Positions 1 through 9,397 of a DNA stretch of 64,000 bases are shown piece after piece. A program made the position numbers and the translations under genes. Position 1 is the stretch's first letter. The number at the start of each line of letters is the position of its first letter. Source of the stretch: Paraburkholderia sprentiae WSM5005. Lineage in GTDB: Bacteria; Pseudomonadota; Gammaproteobacteria; Burkholderiales; Burkholderiaceae. The notes beneath the pieces were generated by a model, which saw only the letters and a list, made by a program, of their open reading frames with translations, had not been told where the DNA came from and did not search any database. The stretch spans positions 248,001-312,000 of the forward strand of contig NZ_CP017562.2 in assembly GCF_001865575.2 (NCBI RefSeq), read 5' to 3'.

Positions 1-90
1 ATCTCGAGACTGCATCAGTGCTTCTCCATGCCGGGGAGGGAGCGGCCCCGTTCGCGCTCGGTCGGCGCTCGGTCGGCGCTCAGTCCGCGT
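1..90. other. Left edge downstream of the oxidase operon; possible start of a further gene
   Basis: No complete gene is visible. Read on the minus strand, this stretch follows the stop of the small oxidase subunit and contains a short tandem repeat (unit GCGCCGACCGA, about two copies). It also holds an ATG at 15..13 preceded by GGAGAA at a plausible ribosome-binding distance. A further operon gene could start there, but only five codons are inside the window, so this is a hint only. Confidence 0.3.
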
Positions 91-426
91 TCACACGCAG
101 GTGGTGAGCAGCAGCGCCGGCCCGAACGTAATCACGGTCGCGACCAGCGCCGCGATCAGCGTCCAGACGACGACGGTATGCATGAACGAGCTGATGCGCT
201 CGGGCCCGGGGTCGCGCGTCGCGGCGCGATAGCGCCATAGCCAGCCGATCGCGACCAGATGCAGCAGCAGGATGATCGCGAGGCTCGCGCGCAGCGGCCC
301 GGCCGGCCACGCGAACGCGCAGCCGATCGCATGCAGCGCATACAGGATCACGAACGCGAGGCACCAGATCGTGAAGCCGACGGCGAGCCACCACAACCGC
401 CGTGGCGAAAGCGGACGCGCATTCAT
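91..426 (-). CDS. Small membrane subunit of an alternative cytochrome c oxidase (CoxP-like)
   Basis: This encodes 111 residues with three hydrophobic segments (about 12-36, 47-65 and 84-108), as expected for a small accessory subunit of a haem-copper oxidase. The start codon overlaps the stop of the fused subunit I/III gene in an ATGA arrangement, so the two are translationally coupled. I see no metal ligands. Position and topology support an assembly or stability role like the fourth small subunit of alternative aa3-type oxidases. The sequence alone is not diagnostic, so the product name rests mainly on context. Confidence 0.7.
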   Translation of the reverse strand: MNARPLSPRRLWWLAVGFTIWCLAFVILYALHAIGCAFAWPAGPLRASLAIILLLHLVAIGWLWRYRAATRDPGPERISSFMHTVVVWTLIAALVATVITFGPALLLTTCV

Positions 427-2957
427 GGTCGGGCTCCCAGCATGGCGACGAGGCCAGGCAGCGCGAGCACGAGTCCAAGCGCGATGAGGCCCGTCGCCAG
501 CGTGTAATCGACCCACAGGCGCGTGAGGCGCAGATCGGTCAGGCGTCGCGCGGAAACGAAGCCCGCGCCGACGCGCAGCACATTGCTGATCAGGAACAGT
601 AGCCCGACGCCCGCGTGAACCGCGATGTACGTGAGCAGCGCCGCGGCCGTCGCGCCGAGCGCATGCTCGCGAGGATTCGGTGTCACGCCGTTGATCAGCA
701 TCACGCAGGCGATCAGCGCGACGATCAGGGCAATCGCGGTCAGTCCGATCGTGCCGTGCGGTTTGCGCTCGGCGGCGGCCGCGCGCAACGAGCCGCGCGC
801 GGCGACGGCGGCGAGCGCAAGCGCGACGAGCGCCACGAGCGCGAGCAGGCGGCTCGGATGCGGCGTCACAGCGGCCGGCCAGTTCGGCGCGGCGATCCAC
901 AGATAGAATGTGCCGAAGACCAGCGATGTGAACAGCGTGCCGTTCGCCACCAGCGCGCAGATCAGCGAAAGCCATGATGGCGAGCCGGCCACCTCGGTAT
1001 GCGGCGGCACGCTGACGCCGCGGCCGACCGGCAACGCGCCGTAGTCGCGCGCGTGGCCCGCGCCGTGGCCTGCGAAGATGAAGAGGCCAAACGTGACCAA
1101 CGCGAACGCGACCGACAGCAGATAGAACTTGAACAGCATCGCGAGCACCGCCGCGGCGGTCACGAGCGCGGTGACGAGCGGCAGATAGGTCGAGTTCGGC
1201 AGCACGATCAGTTGATCCGGCTCGCCCGAGGTGATATGCACGCCAAGGGTCTCCAGCCAGCCGTTGCGCGTGAAGCCGAGGTAGCCTTCGCCGCGCGCAA
1301 GCGAGGTCGCTAGCTGGCCGGGCGGGACCTTTTCGGTTTCGGCGTCCATGTGCGGAATCGACGCGAACGCATAGGGCGCGGGCGGAATCGGCATCGCCCA
1401 TTCGAGCGTGGTCGACTGCCACGGATTGCGCCGCACGCGCTGGCCGAAACGCAGTTGCACGATGATGTCGATCACGACTAGTGCGAAGCCGATCGTCATC
1501 ACGAAGCTGCCCACCGACGACAGCAGATTGAGCCAGTTCCAGCCTTCGTCGCCGCTATAGGTGAAGACCCGCCGCGGCATGCCGAGCAGGCCGGTCAGGT
1601 GCATCATGAAAAAGGTCATGTTGAAGCCGATGAACACGAGCCAGAACGCCGGCACGGCAAGTTTATGCACGGCGGTGCGCCCGCTCAGTAGCGGCAGCCA
1701 GTAATAGAACGCCGCGAGCATCGGAAACGCGAGCGCGCCGGCCACCACGTAGTGCAGATGCGCGACGACGAAGTAGGTGTCGTGCGCCTGCCAGTCGAAC
1801 GGCACCATCGCGAGCATCACGCCGGTCAGCCCGCCGCAGGTGAACACGAAGAAGAAGCCGAAGATGTACAGCATCGGTACGTCCCAGCGCGGGCGGCCGT
1901 GCGAAAGCGTGGCGAACCACGCGAAGAACTGGATCGCGGTGGGCACCGCGACGATCGCCGAGCCCGCCGAGAAGAACGCGAGCGCCAGATGTGGAATGCC
2001 CACCGTGAACATATGGTGCACCCAGATGCCGAAGCTCAGGAACGCGAGCGCGATGATCGCGACGACGATCGTGCGATAGCCGATCAGACGGCGTCGCGCG
2101 AACACCGGGATCATCGTCGACAGCACGCCGGCCATCGGCAGGAAGATGATGTACACGTCCGGGTGGCCGAACAGCCAGAACAGATGCTGCCACAACAGCG
2201 GATCGCCGCCGCGCGTCGGATCGAAGAACGGCAGGTTGAACGCGCGCTCCACCTCGAGCAGGATCGAGCCGAGAATGAGCGGCGGAAACGCCACGATCAT
2301 CATCATCGCGGTGACGAGGATGTACCACGCGAAGATCGGCATGCGATCGAGCGACATGCCCGGCGCGCGCATCTTGAGAATCGACACGACGATTTCCATC
2401 GCGAGCGACAGCGCCGAAATCTCGACGAACGTGATGCCGAGCAGCCAGACGTCGGCGTTCAAACCGGGCGTGTAGACCCTGGAGCTGAGCGGCGTGTACA
2501 TGAACCAGCCTCCGTCGGGCGCGCTGCGCAGAATCAGCGACACGGTCAGGATCGTGCCGCCGAACAGATAGCACCAGTAGCCGTATGCGGTCAGGCGCGG
2601 AAACGCGAAGTCGCGCGCGCCGAGAAGCTTCGGCGTCAGATAGACCGCGAAGCTTTCCACCATCGGGATTGCGAACAGGAACAGCATCATCGACCCATGC
2701 ATCGTGAAGACCTGGTTATAGGTCTCCACGTCCATGAAGCCCGCATGCGGCGTGGCGAGCTGCACGCGCGTGAGCATGCCGAGAATCCCGGCGATCGCGA
2801 AGAACACGAATGACGTGATCATCATGCGCATGCCGAGGACCGTATGGTTGACCGCGGCGAGCCTCTGCACGCCCGGCCCGGTGCCCCAGATCGCGGCAAG
2901 CTGGCGGTGCAGCCGCAGCGCGTTGCCCTGTGACGGCGGCTCGACGGGCACACTCAT
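423..2957 (-). CDS. Fused cytochrome c oxidase subunit I + III (alternative aa3-type)
   Basis: The 844-residue protein joins a subunit I domain (about 1-530) to a subunit III-like domain (about 620-844). It should reduce O2 at a haem a3-CuB centre in the inner membrane. The low-spin haem His lies in the TMHGSMM motif, the CuB and cross-linked Tyr region in GHPDVY, the paired CuB His in WVHHMF, and the haem His pair in AHLHYV. The usual Glu of GHPEVY is Asp, the K-channel Lys is Gln (PTAIQFF), and the Asn pair after the D-channel Asp (ARDFAFPRL) is replaced. Oxygen chemistry therefore looks intact while proton routes look altered. The ATG overlaps the subunit II stop by four bases. Such I/III fusions are known in CoxMNOP-like and caa3-like oxidases. 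Confidence 0.93.
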   Translation of the reverse strand: MSVPVEPPSQGNALRLHRQLAAIWGTGPGVQRLAAVNHTVLGMRMMITSFVFFAIAGILGMLTRVQLATPHAGFMDVETYNQVFTMHGSMMLFLFAIPMVESFAVYLTPKLLGARDFAFPRLTAYGYWCYLFGGTILTVSLILRSAPDGGWFMYTPLSSRVYTPGLNADVWLLGITFVEISALSLAMEIVVSILKMRAPGMSLDRMPIFAWYILVTAMMMIVAFPPLILGSILLEVERAFNLPFFDPTRGGDPLLWQHLFWLFGHPDVYIIFLPMAGVLSTMIPVFARRRLIGYRTIVVAIIALAFLSFGIWVHHMFTVGIPHLALAFFSAGSAIVAVPTAIQFFAWFATLSHGRPRWDVPMLYIFGFFFVFTCGGLTGVMLAMVPFDWQAHDTYFVVAHLHYVVAGALAFPMLAAFYYWLPLLSGRTAVHKLAVPAFWLVFIGFNMTFFMMHLTGLLGMPRRVFTYSGDEGWNWLNLLSSVGSFVMTIGFALVVIDIIVQLRFGQRVRRNPWQSTTLEWAMPIPPAPYAFASIPHMDAETEKVPPGQLATSLARGEGYLGFTRNGWLETLGVHITSGEPDQLIVLPNSTYLPLVTALVTAAAVLAMLFKFYLLSVAFALVTFGLFIFAGHGAGHARDYGALPVGRGVSVPPHTEVAGSPSWLSLICALVANGTLFTSLVFGTFYLWIAAPNWPAAVTPHPSRLLALVALVALALAAVAARGSLRAAAAERKPHGTIGLTAIALIVALIACVMLINGVTPNPREHALGATAAALLTYIAVHAGVGLLFLISNVLRVGAGFVSARRLTDLRLTRLWVDYTLATGLIALGLVLALPGLVAMLGARP

Positions 2958-3670
2958 TTCTTCACCTCCCCGTTGGCGGCGGCGTTTTTAACTGCGGCCG
3001 GAAAATCTTCCGGACGATCGACGATCACGGTGAAGTGCATCTGCGCGTGACCGATGCCGCAAAACTGGTTGCATTGTCCGGCGTACTCGCCGGGCCGATC
3101 GACCTGGATGCGCAGCAGGTTGTGGTGGCCGGGGACCGCGTCGATCTTGCCCGCGAAGCGCGGAATCCAGAACGCGTGCACGACGTCGAGGCTGGTCACG
3201 GAGATGTCGACCGGCGTGCCCGCTGGCAGGTGCAGCACGTTTGCGGTTTCGACATTGCCGAGTTCCGGGTAGCGGAAGGTCCAGCGCCATTGCTGCGCGA
3301 TCGCCTCGATGCGCGCGGGCGCATGCGCGCGCAGCGGCAGCAGCAACTCGCCCGCATACAGCGCGTAGCAGATCAGCGGAATCAGGATCACCGCGGGCAG
3401 CACCAGACCACCGAGCACGATCCAGCGCGCGGGCGACACGTGCGAGCCCCAGCCCGGCCGGAAGACCGTCATCAGAAACAGCACGAGCACCATGGCGAAC
3501 AGGATCGCCGCGCCCGCCAGCATCACCCACCACAATCCGGCGATCGATGCGGCGGCCGGGCCGGATGGATCGAGCGTCGAAAGCGGCCCGCTGCAGCCGG
3601 ACAACGCCGCGAGCGATCCTGCTTGGACCGTCAGACGCAAGCAGCTATGATGGTTTGCACCACCAGGCAT
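2954..3670 (-). CDS. Cytochrome c oxidase subunit II (lipoprotein, CuA-containing)
   Basis: The 238-residue protein begins with a lipoprotein-type signal (lipobox LSGC, Cys about 28), then two membrane helices and a periplasmic cupredoxin domain. The CuA site is present: the distal His in VVHAFWIP, and the CNQFCGIGHAQM motif holding both Cys, the second His and the Met. It accepts electrons from cytochrome c and passes them to the fused subunit I. No cytochrome c domain is appended, so this is aa3-like rather than caa3. I chose the ATG at 3670 because it precedes the signal peptide; a TTG ten codons downstream is an alternative. Only 21 bp separate this start from that of the divergent DUF2231 gene. 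Confidence 0.92.
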   Translation of the reverse strand: MPGGANHHSCLRLTVQAGSLAALSGCSGPLSTLDPSGPAAASIAGLWWVMLAGAAILFAMVLVLFLMTVFRPGWGSHVSPARWIVLGGLVLPAVILIPLICYALYAGELLLPLRAHAPARIEAIAQQWRWTFRYPELGNVETANVLHLPAGTPVDISVTSLDVVHAFWIPRFAGKIDAVPGHHNLLRIQVDRPGEYAGQCNQFCGIGHAQMHFTVIVDRPEDFPAAVKNAAANGEVKK

Positions 3671-3691
3671 TCGATGCGAGGGCACACCATC

Positions 3692-4204
3692 ATGGCAAAA
3701 AAAGGCAATTCCGGCACCCAGACGCGCAGCGAAGTGATGCTCGAACTGCTGCGGCTCGACAAGGGCTCCGCGGTGGCGCTCGTCGGCCATCCGATTCACG
3801 TGATGATGGTGCATTTCCCGATCGCGTTCGTCGTCGCAACGTTGGGCGTCGACGTGATCTACTGGTGGACGGGCGACCCATTCTGGATTCGCGCCGGCCT
3901 GTGGGCCGCCGGCTTCGCGTTCTGGAGCGGCGTGGCCGCGAGCGTCGTCGGTACGGCCGAACTGCTGCTCGTGCGCGGTATCCGCCTGAAGGAGGCGAGC
4001 TGGTCGCATGCGATCGCCGCGATGACGCTCGTCGCGCTCGCGGGGATGAACTGGGGCGTGCGCCTTCTGTACCCCGATGAGATCCTGCCGCATGGGCTCG
4101 TGCTGTCGGTGCTCAGCTCGGTGATGACGGGCTTCGCCGGCTGGCATGGAGGCAAGCTCGTGTTCGATCATGGCGTGGGGATTCTGGTTTCGCCGAAGGA
4201 GTGA
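3692..4204 (+). CDS. DUF2231 family membrane protein
   Basis: This 170-residue protein has an N-terminal soluble stretch followed by about four membrane segments. The signature near residue 29 (GHPIHVMMVHFP) is typical of DUF2231, a family of predicted inner-membrane proteins often found beside oxidase or redox genes. I chose ATG 3692 because GAGGG sits nine bases upstream; in-frame ATGs further upstream lack a site. It lies on the opposite strand inside the oxidase operon and its 3' end overlaps the CopD-like gene by 37 bp, so oxidase transcripts starting at ctaG would be antisense to it. Its function is unknown. Confidence 0.82.
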   Translation: MAKKGNSGTQTRSEVMLELLRLDKGSAVALVGHPIHVMMVHFPIAFVVATLGVDVIYWWTGDPFWIRAGLWAAGFAFWSGVAASVVGTAELLLVRGIRLKEASWSHAIAAMTLVALAGMNWGVRLLYPDEILPHGLVLSVLSSVMTGFAGWHGGKLVFDHGVGILVSPKE

Positions 4205-4680
4205 TGCAGCCACCGGCCTAGTCCGCCGGGCTCGAACAGGTGCGGGGCCAGCAGGTTCGAGTCGATGTGCGGCTTGGCCAGCACGATCCAGATGATCGCG
4301 ACGATCACGATCAGATAGGCGAGGGTCAGTGCGATCGCCGAAGCAGGGCTGAACCGGCCGCCGGGCAGATACAGATCGTGCAGTATGAGGCCGGCCAGCA
4401 CGTGCAGCATCGCCATGATGCCGACGAACACCATCTTCGCGGTGAACCACTCGACGAAGGTTGCCTGCAGAAAAATCAGCACGGTGCCGCTCGCAATCGC
4501 GACGAAAGCGGCGGGCGAGGTCAGTTCCACGAACACGAATCGCGTGATGCGGTGCAGCCGGTCGAGCTCGGTGCCGGCCGCAAGCCCGCGGCGTTGCCAG
4601 AACAGATACGGCAGCACGATCAAACCGCCCGACCAGGTCGCGATCGCGGCCAGATGAATGAACTTCAGCAGGGTCGTCAC
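4168..4680 (-). CDS. CopD-like / oxidase-associated membrane protein
   Basis: The 170-residue protein has four to five predicted membrane helices and His residues in the first helix (FIHLAAIATWSGGL), resembling the CopD copper-transport domain and related oxidase-linked membrane proteins. The start is GTG at 4680, overlapping the stop of the CtaG gene in a GTGA arrangement, which argues for coupled translation. Lying between a CtaG-type copper chaperone and subunit II, it could take part in copper delivery to CuA or CuB; that role is inferred from context. Its 3' end overlaps the convergent DUF2231 gene. Confidence 0.72.
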   Translation of the reverse strand: MTTLLKFIHLAAIATWSGGLIVLPYLFWQRRGLAAGTELDRLHRITRFVFVELTSPAAFVAIASGTVLIFLQATFVEWFTAKMVFVGIMAMLHVLAGLILHDLYLPGGRFSPASAIALTLAYLIVIVAIIWIVLAKPHIDSNLLAPHLFEPGGLGRWLHHSFGETRIPTP

Positions 4681-5402
4681 AGTGCGGGCTCTCCGACGCG
4701 CAGGCTTGACCAGACTAGCGAAAGTCCTGCCGCGAGATAGGGGATCATCGCCAATACCCACATCAACAGGCCGGCGAGTTGCTGGTCGGCGATCGGGGTG
4801 AGGCCCCACGCGGCGGTGGTCGCGAAGTGCACGACGTAGAGCGGCATCGGCGCGAACACGATCAACGCGCCGAGCAGACCCATATGGCCGATCGTCGCGA
4901 CGAGCGCCATCAGCGCGAGGCCGGTCGGCAGCAATGGCGAAAAGATGCTGCGCCACATCAGCCATGCACTGCCGAGCAATGTGAACTGCATCAGCCAGTA
5001 GCCGGGTACGGTCGACAGGCCCCACGCATACGGCCCCGGCGCATGCCACAGCCAGATGATCACCGCGTGCGCGGCGACCACCGGCACGAGCGGCGGATGC
5101 GGGAGGCGCGGTAGCGGAAACGCGAGGGCGAGCAGAGGAGCGACGCCAGCGATCAGAATGATGTGATGGGTTACGCGCGCCGAGAACAATGCCGACGACA
5201 ACGCGCACAGCGGCGAGACGAACACGACGGCCATCAGCGCGACGGCGACCCATCCCGCCCGTGTATTCGCCGAGCGGCCGCTGGTCACGATCCATGCCAG
5301 CGCCGCGAGCGCGACGAGCAATGGCAGGTCCGTGTTCCAGCGTAGCCACAGGCTTTCGGGGACAGGCGCGGGACCACAGTAGGCGACAGGAAAATATGGC
5401 AT
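4677..5402 (-). CDS. ctaG: Cytochrome c oxidase assembly factor CtaG (caa3-type family)
   Basis: The 241-residue polytopic membrane protein has about seven helices and conserved His motifs, including ARVTHHIIL and IIWLWHAP, as in the Caa3_CtaG family (distinct from Cox11-type CtaG). This family is needed for copper insertion into subunit I of some haem-copper oxidases. It is the first gene of the operon on the minus strand and precedes the CopD-like gene and subunit II. A promoter would be expected just upstream of 5402, but none stands out. Confidence 0.85.
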   Translation of the reverse strand: MPYFPVAYCGPAPVPESLWLRWNTDLPLLVALAALAWIVTSGRSANTRAGWVAVALMAVVFVSPLCALSSALFSARVTHHIILIAGVAPLLALAFPLPRLPHPPLVPVVAAHAVIIWLWHAPGPYAWGLSTVPGYWLMQFTLLGSAWLMWRSIFSPLLPTGLALMALVATIGHMGLLGALIVFAPMPLYVVHFATTAAWGLTPIADQQLAGLLMWVLAMIPYLAAGLSLVWSSLRVGEPAL

Positions 5403-5723
5403 GGCGCGATGTCTTCAACGAGTCCAAGTGCTTCTTTAGTACACGCAACGAAACGCGTGGCAGAAAACACCCTTGAATTGTCGGGACGGCTCACGATCCA
5501 ACTGATCGCTCACGTACTCTAGCGCAAATAAACTGTTTGGGGACAGCTATCTGAATCCTGTAGTTTGCGCGTGACAGAATGTTTGCAATTTGTCGCTGGC
5601 GGCTTTGTCGGCCGAATCAAGGCGTAGGTAGTGACGACGATAGAACCGCAATGGTGCGGCGCAATACTTCGGGACTCAGCGCGCCCGGCGTAATATGACG
5701 AAATCACGTGACGGAGGCCCGCC
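5403..5723. other. Intergenic region between ctaG and a small plus-strand gene
   Basis: This 321-bp stretch separates divergent genes and should contain the promoter for ctaG and the oxidase operon. No convincing gene, terminator or strong -35/-10 pair was found. Only the ribosome-binding site of the next gene (GGAGG at 5713) is clear. Confidence 0.5.
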
Positions 5724-5882
5724 ATGTTTCACGATCCCATTCGGGTCCCTGCAATGATCGAATTGGCATTGCTGGCAATCGTGCTGATCGTTGTCTGCAT
5801 CGTGCGCGCGAGACAGCAGAGGGAGCGGGCGCGAAATCGCGCCATGGCGGAGCCGAAAAGATCAGATAGACCGCGACTGTAA
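5724..5882 (+). CDS. Small single-pass membrane protein (52 aa)
   Basis: The ATG is preceded by GGAGG with a six-base spacer, an excellent ribosome-binding site. The 52-residue product has a short N-terminus, one strongly hydrophobic helix (about residues 11-27) and a basic, Arg-rich cytoplasmic tail (RARQQRERARNR). It resembles the many unnamed small inner-membrane proteins of proteobacteria. I do not recognise a family, and no partner is evident in the neighbouring genes. Confidence 0.6.
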   Translation: MFHDPIRVPAMIELALLAIVLIVVCIVRARQQRERARNRAMAEPKRSDRPRL

Positions 5883-5991
5883 TAGTCGTTTTTACGTCAT
5901 CTTTGAATGCGTCCCCGTTGAGATCTTTTGCAGTTCTTTGCTGCTTCTATCGATGGTGATTCGGCGTGGCGCGCGGCCACGCCGGTGGACG

Positions 5992-6714
<723 letters not shown>

Positions 6715-6752
6715 TCAAAAAAATAATTTGGCTGCTACAATGGCGCCCCTCT

Positions 6753-6837
6753 GCCCAGGTGGCGAAATTGGTAGACGCACTATCTTGAGGGGGTAGCGCC
6801 GAAAGGCGTGTGGGTTCAAATCCCGCCCTGGGCACCA
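6753..6837 (+). tRNA. tRNA-Leu (anticodon GAG)
   Basis: The 85-nt sequence folds as a class II tRNA. Acceptor arms GCCCAGG/CCTGGGC are followed by ACCA, and the D-arm is GCG...CGC. The anticodon stem CTATC/GGTAG closes the loop TTGAGGG, giving anticodon GAG. There is a long variable arm (CGCC-GAAA-GGCG) and a T-arm with the TTCAAAT loop. CCA is encoded. It decodes CUC and CUU. Confidence 0.97.
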
Positions 6838-7004
6838 TGTCGAATCGTCGATTCGAATCTTCAAGCGCTTCGCGCTTTCTTTCAGACAGCGGCGGCCGTA
6901 TCAGGCCATTGCATTGTCGATTCTTCTTCTGCTATTCACTTTCGTTGCGCTTCGGCGATCTCTTTGCCCGCTTGCCGAACAAGTTCTGATGCACGTTCGA
7001 TCGC

Positions 7005-8024
7005 TTAGAACTCTTTGCGGTAGGCGAATAGTCCGGGAAGTCCGCCGCTCATGACGAATAGAATCTTCTGTCCGGCAGGATACTTCCCGCTGGTCACGTT
7101 GTCGACCAGACCTGCGAATGCTTTGCCGCTATACACGGGATCCAGCAACAGACCTTCCGTCGATGCCATCAGACGAACGGCAGCGCGCATGTTGTCGGTC
7201 GGCATGCCATAGCCGGGTCCGAGCTGCGCTTCGTCGATCGAGATGGCGTCATCGCTCACGCTCAGGCCTGGGTCGATCAGTCGAACCGTCTGATTGGCTT
7301 TATCCAAAGTCACCGTGCGCGCGTGCCCAGCGTTCCCATAGACCGTGAATGCGGCAACCGGTGACGGATCCAGGCCAAGCGCGACAAAACCCGCAACCAG
7401 TCCAGCATGCATGCCGCCGCTTCCATTCGGCACCACGATGCGATCGAACGCCACGTTTTGCGCATGCGATTGAGCGACGATTTCGGCGGCACAGTCCGCA
7501 TAGCCGAGGCAACCGACCGGGCTCGAACCGCCCAACGGACACACATAGACGTGACGGCCCTGCGCTCGCAACTCGTTCGCCCGTTCCTCGGCGAATTCAA
7601 GTGCGTTGGCCGTGCCGGGAAGATCATGCACGCGCGCATCGAATAGCGCATGGAGCAGCACGTTGCCGTTCTCCATATACTCTTGGTCGGCACGTGGCAC
7701 GGTTCTCGTCAGCACCAGTTCGCAGTCAAGTCCAACGCGAGCCGCCGCGGCCGCCGTGAGGCGCGCATGGTTCGACTGACGCGCGCCGACGGTAATGATG
7801 GCGTCCGCGCCACCCGCGAGCGCTTCGCCAATCAGGAATTCGAGCTTGCGCAATTTGTTGCCGCCACCACCCAGTCCCGTCAGATCTTCTCTTTTGACGT
7901 AGATGTCCGCGCCGCCCAGGCGAGCGCTCAGACGCGCAAGGTGCTGAATGGGCGTGGGGCCTTCGAGCAGTGCATGGCGCGGAAAGCTGGATAAATCGAG
8001 GCGGCGCGATGAGGCGAAGTTCAT
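7005..8024 (-). CDS. PLP-dependent D-cysteine desulfhydrase family protein
   Basis: The 339-residue fold-type II PLP enzyme has the cofactor Lys in GGGGNKLRK (Lys57), the SNHARLT substrate loop, and a phosphate-binding Gly loop (NGSGGMHAG). It matches the ACC deaminase/D-cysteine desulfhydrase family, whose members release H2S, pyruvate and ammonia from D-cysteine; close relatives act on L-cysteate or 1-aminocyclopropane-1-carboxylate. The length is normal. It is the last of three minus-strand genes after L-fuconate dehydratase and a class V aminotransferase-like gene, with gaps of about 80-100 bp, so co-transcription is possible. The exact substrate is uncertain. Confidence 0.82.
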   Translation of the reverse strand: MNFASSRRLDLSSFPRHALLEGPTPIQHLARLSARLGGADIYVKREDLTGLGGGGNKLRKLEFLIGEALAGGADAIITVGARQSNHARLTAAAAARVGLDCELVLTRTVPRADQEYMENGNVLLHALFDARVHDLPGTANALEFAEERANELRAQGRHVYVCPLGGSSPVGCLGYADCAAEIVAQSHAQNVAFDRIVVPNGSGGMHAGLVAGFVALGLDPSPVAAFTVYGNAGHARTVTLDKANQTVRLIDPGLSVSDDAISIDEAQLGPGYGMPTDNMRAAVRLMASTEGLLLDPVYSGKAFAGLVDNVTSGKYPAGQKILFVMSGGLPGLFAYRKEF

Positions 8025-8102
8025 GGTCGTGCGCGGGCGATTAAGTTCAACAAGAGGCTTCTATTCGTTTGACTGGCGCAAACTTCCGTATGACTCGAGT
8101 GC

Positions 8103-9299
8103 TCAACGCGCCAACGTCCGTATCCCAGCCAATAATTTGTCAACTTCGGCGCCGGTGGTCAGGTAGCTGACCGACGCGCGCGCGATCTGCGTCAGTCCTC
8201 GGCTCGTCATGTCGAACGGCGTATAGGCGACGCCATTCGAACCGATCGCGATGCCCTGCGCCGCCAACGTGTGTCGCACTGACATCGCATCGAGTCCCGC
8301 GACGTTGAACGACACCAGCCCGGATCGTTCGACACCCTGGTCGAGTACGGAAACGCCCGGCAGCGCGGCCAGTTGCTCGCGCAAAGTCTGCGCGGTTCGA
8401 TCGATCTGCGCGCGGATGTTGTCGATGCCGATGTCCAGCGCTTCCTCCAATGCATTCGCCAATCCGCAATGCAGGGCAAGCGACGCTTCCGACGATTCGA
8501 ACCGCGCCGCATCGTCGCGCAGTATCGGGTCGCCCTCGGCATCGAGCGGCGCGGAGTGCGTGTCGACGAACGCCGGCATCAGCCGAGGCAGAAAGTCCCG
8601 CCGCACGTATAACAGCCCGGTGCCGCGCGGTCCGCGCAGTGCCTTGCGGCCCGCGCCCGCCAGCACATCGCAGCCGACTTCGACGACGTCGATCGGCAGT
8701 TGCCCGACGGCCTGCGCCGCATCGATGAAATACGCAATGCCGTGACGGCGTGCTATCTGCCCGATTGCGGCGGCGGGGTTGATCAGTCCGCCATTGGCCG
8801 GCAGCCACGTGAGCGCGATCAGTCGGACGCGGTCGTCGAGCATCGCTTCGAGCGCGCGAGGATCAACCCTGCCGCTGGCATCGGAAGGGATCGTCTCGAT
8901 CGATGCGCCCGCGCGCTGCGCCAGAAGACGCATCGTCGCGAGATTGCCGCCCCATTCGTGCCGCGCAACGAGGATGCGCTGCCCTGCGAGCCACGGACCC
9001 AAGGCCGCGAAAGCTGCGCCCCAGCCCGCCGAGTTGCCGGTCGTCAACGCGATCTCGACGGGCTGAGCGTTCAGCAGTCGCGCGGCGAGCGTGCGCGCCC
9101 GCTCGGTCTGTTCGCGGGCAGCCGCGCCTGCTTCCATCGGTCCCATCGACGCTTCGCGCAACAGATGCGCTTGAATCGCTTCGAGCGTGGCGGCGGAAGG
9201 CAGCGACGCCCCGGCATGATTGAAATGCGTGGTACTGCGAACACCGGGCGTGCGGGCGCGCATTGCGTCGATGGCGGCGGGCGACAGTGGAGAAGACAT
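8103..9299 (-). CDS. Class V aminotransferase-like PLP enzyme
   Basis: The 398-residue fold-type I PLP protein of the class V group (NifS, isopenicillin epimerase-like) has the PLP-binding Asp in FIDAAQ (Asp193) and the Schiff-base Lys in AGAGRKALRG (Lys219), followed by the conserved RGPRGTG. Candidate activities include a cysteine or sulfoxide lyase or an amino-acid epimerase. Its neighbour is a sulfur-releasing D-cysteine desulfhydrase-like enzyme, so a sulfur amino-acid role is possible but unproven. No strong ribosome-binding site precedes the ATG at 9299. Confidence 0.8.
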   Translation of the reverse strand: MSSPLSPAAIDAMRARTPGVRSTTHFNHAGASLPSAATLEAIQAHLLREASMGPMEAGAAAREQTERARTLAARLLNAQPVEIALTTGNSAGWGAAFAALGPWLAGQRILVARHEWGGNLATMRLLAQRAGASIETIPSDASGRVDPRALEAMLDDRVRLIALTWLPANGGLINPAAAIGQIARRHGIAYFIDAAQAVGQLPIDVVEVGCDVLAGAGRKALRGPRGTGLLYVRRDFLPRLMPAFVDTHSAPLDAEGDPILRDDAARFESSEASLALHCGLANALEEALDIGIDNIRAQIDRTAQTLREQLAALPGVSVLDQGVERSGLVSFNVAGLDAMSVRHTLAAQGIAIGSNGVAYTPFDMTSRGLTQIARASVSYLTTGAEVDKLLAGIRTLAR

Positions 9300-9397
9300 T
9301 GGTGGCTCAGAAGGTATGAGTTGAATTCAGACGTTTTTCAATGCGACAACCGCGTCGACTTCGGACACGAGGCGAACAGAACCCTGGCCATGCAGCT

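Noticed and set aside
91..1422. Long minus-strand frame of 443 codons covering part of the oxidase gene
   Set aside because: Only its last 111 codons are a gene; the upstream part is Arg/Ala-rich low-complexity translation of the oxidase gene in a wrong frame.
1752..2813. 353-codon plus-strand frame opposite the oxidase gene
   Set aside because: Arg/Glu/His-rich antisense shadow without signal, domain or ribosome-binding site.
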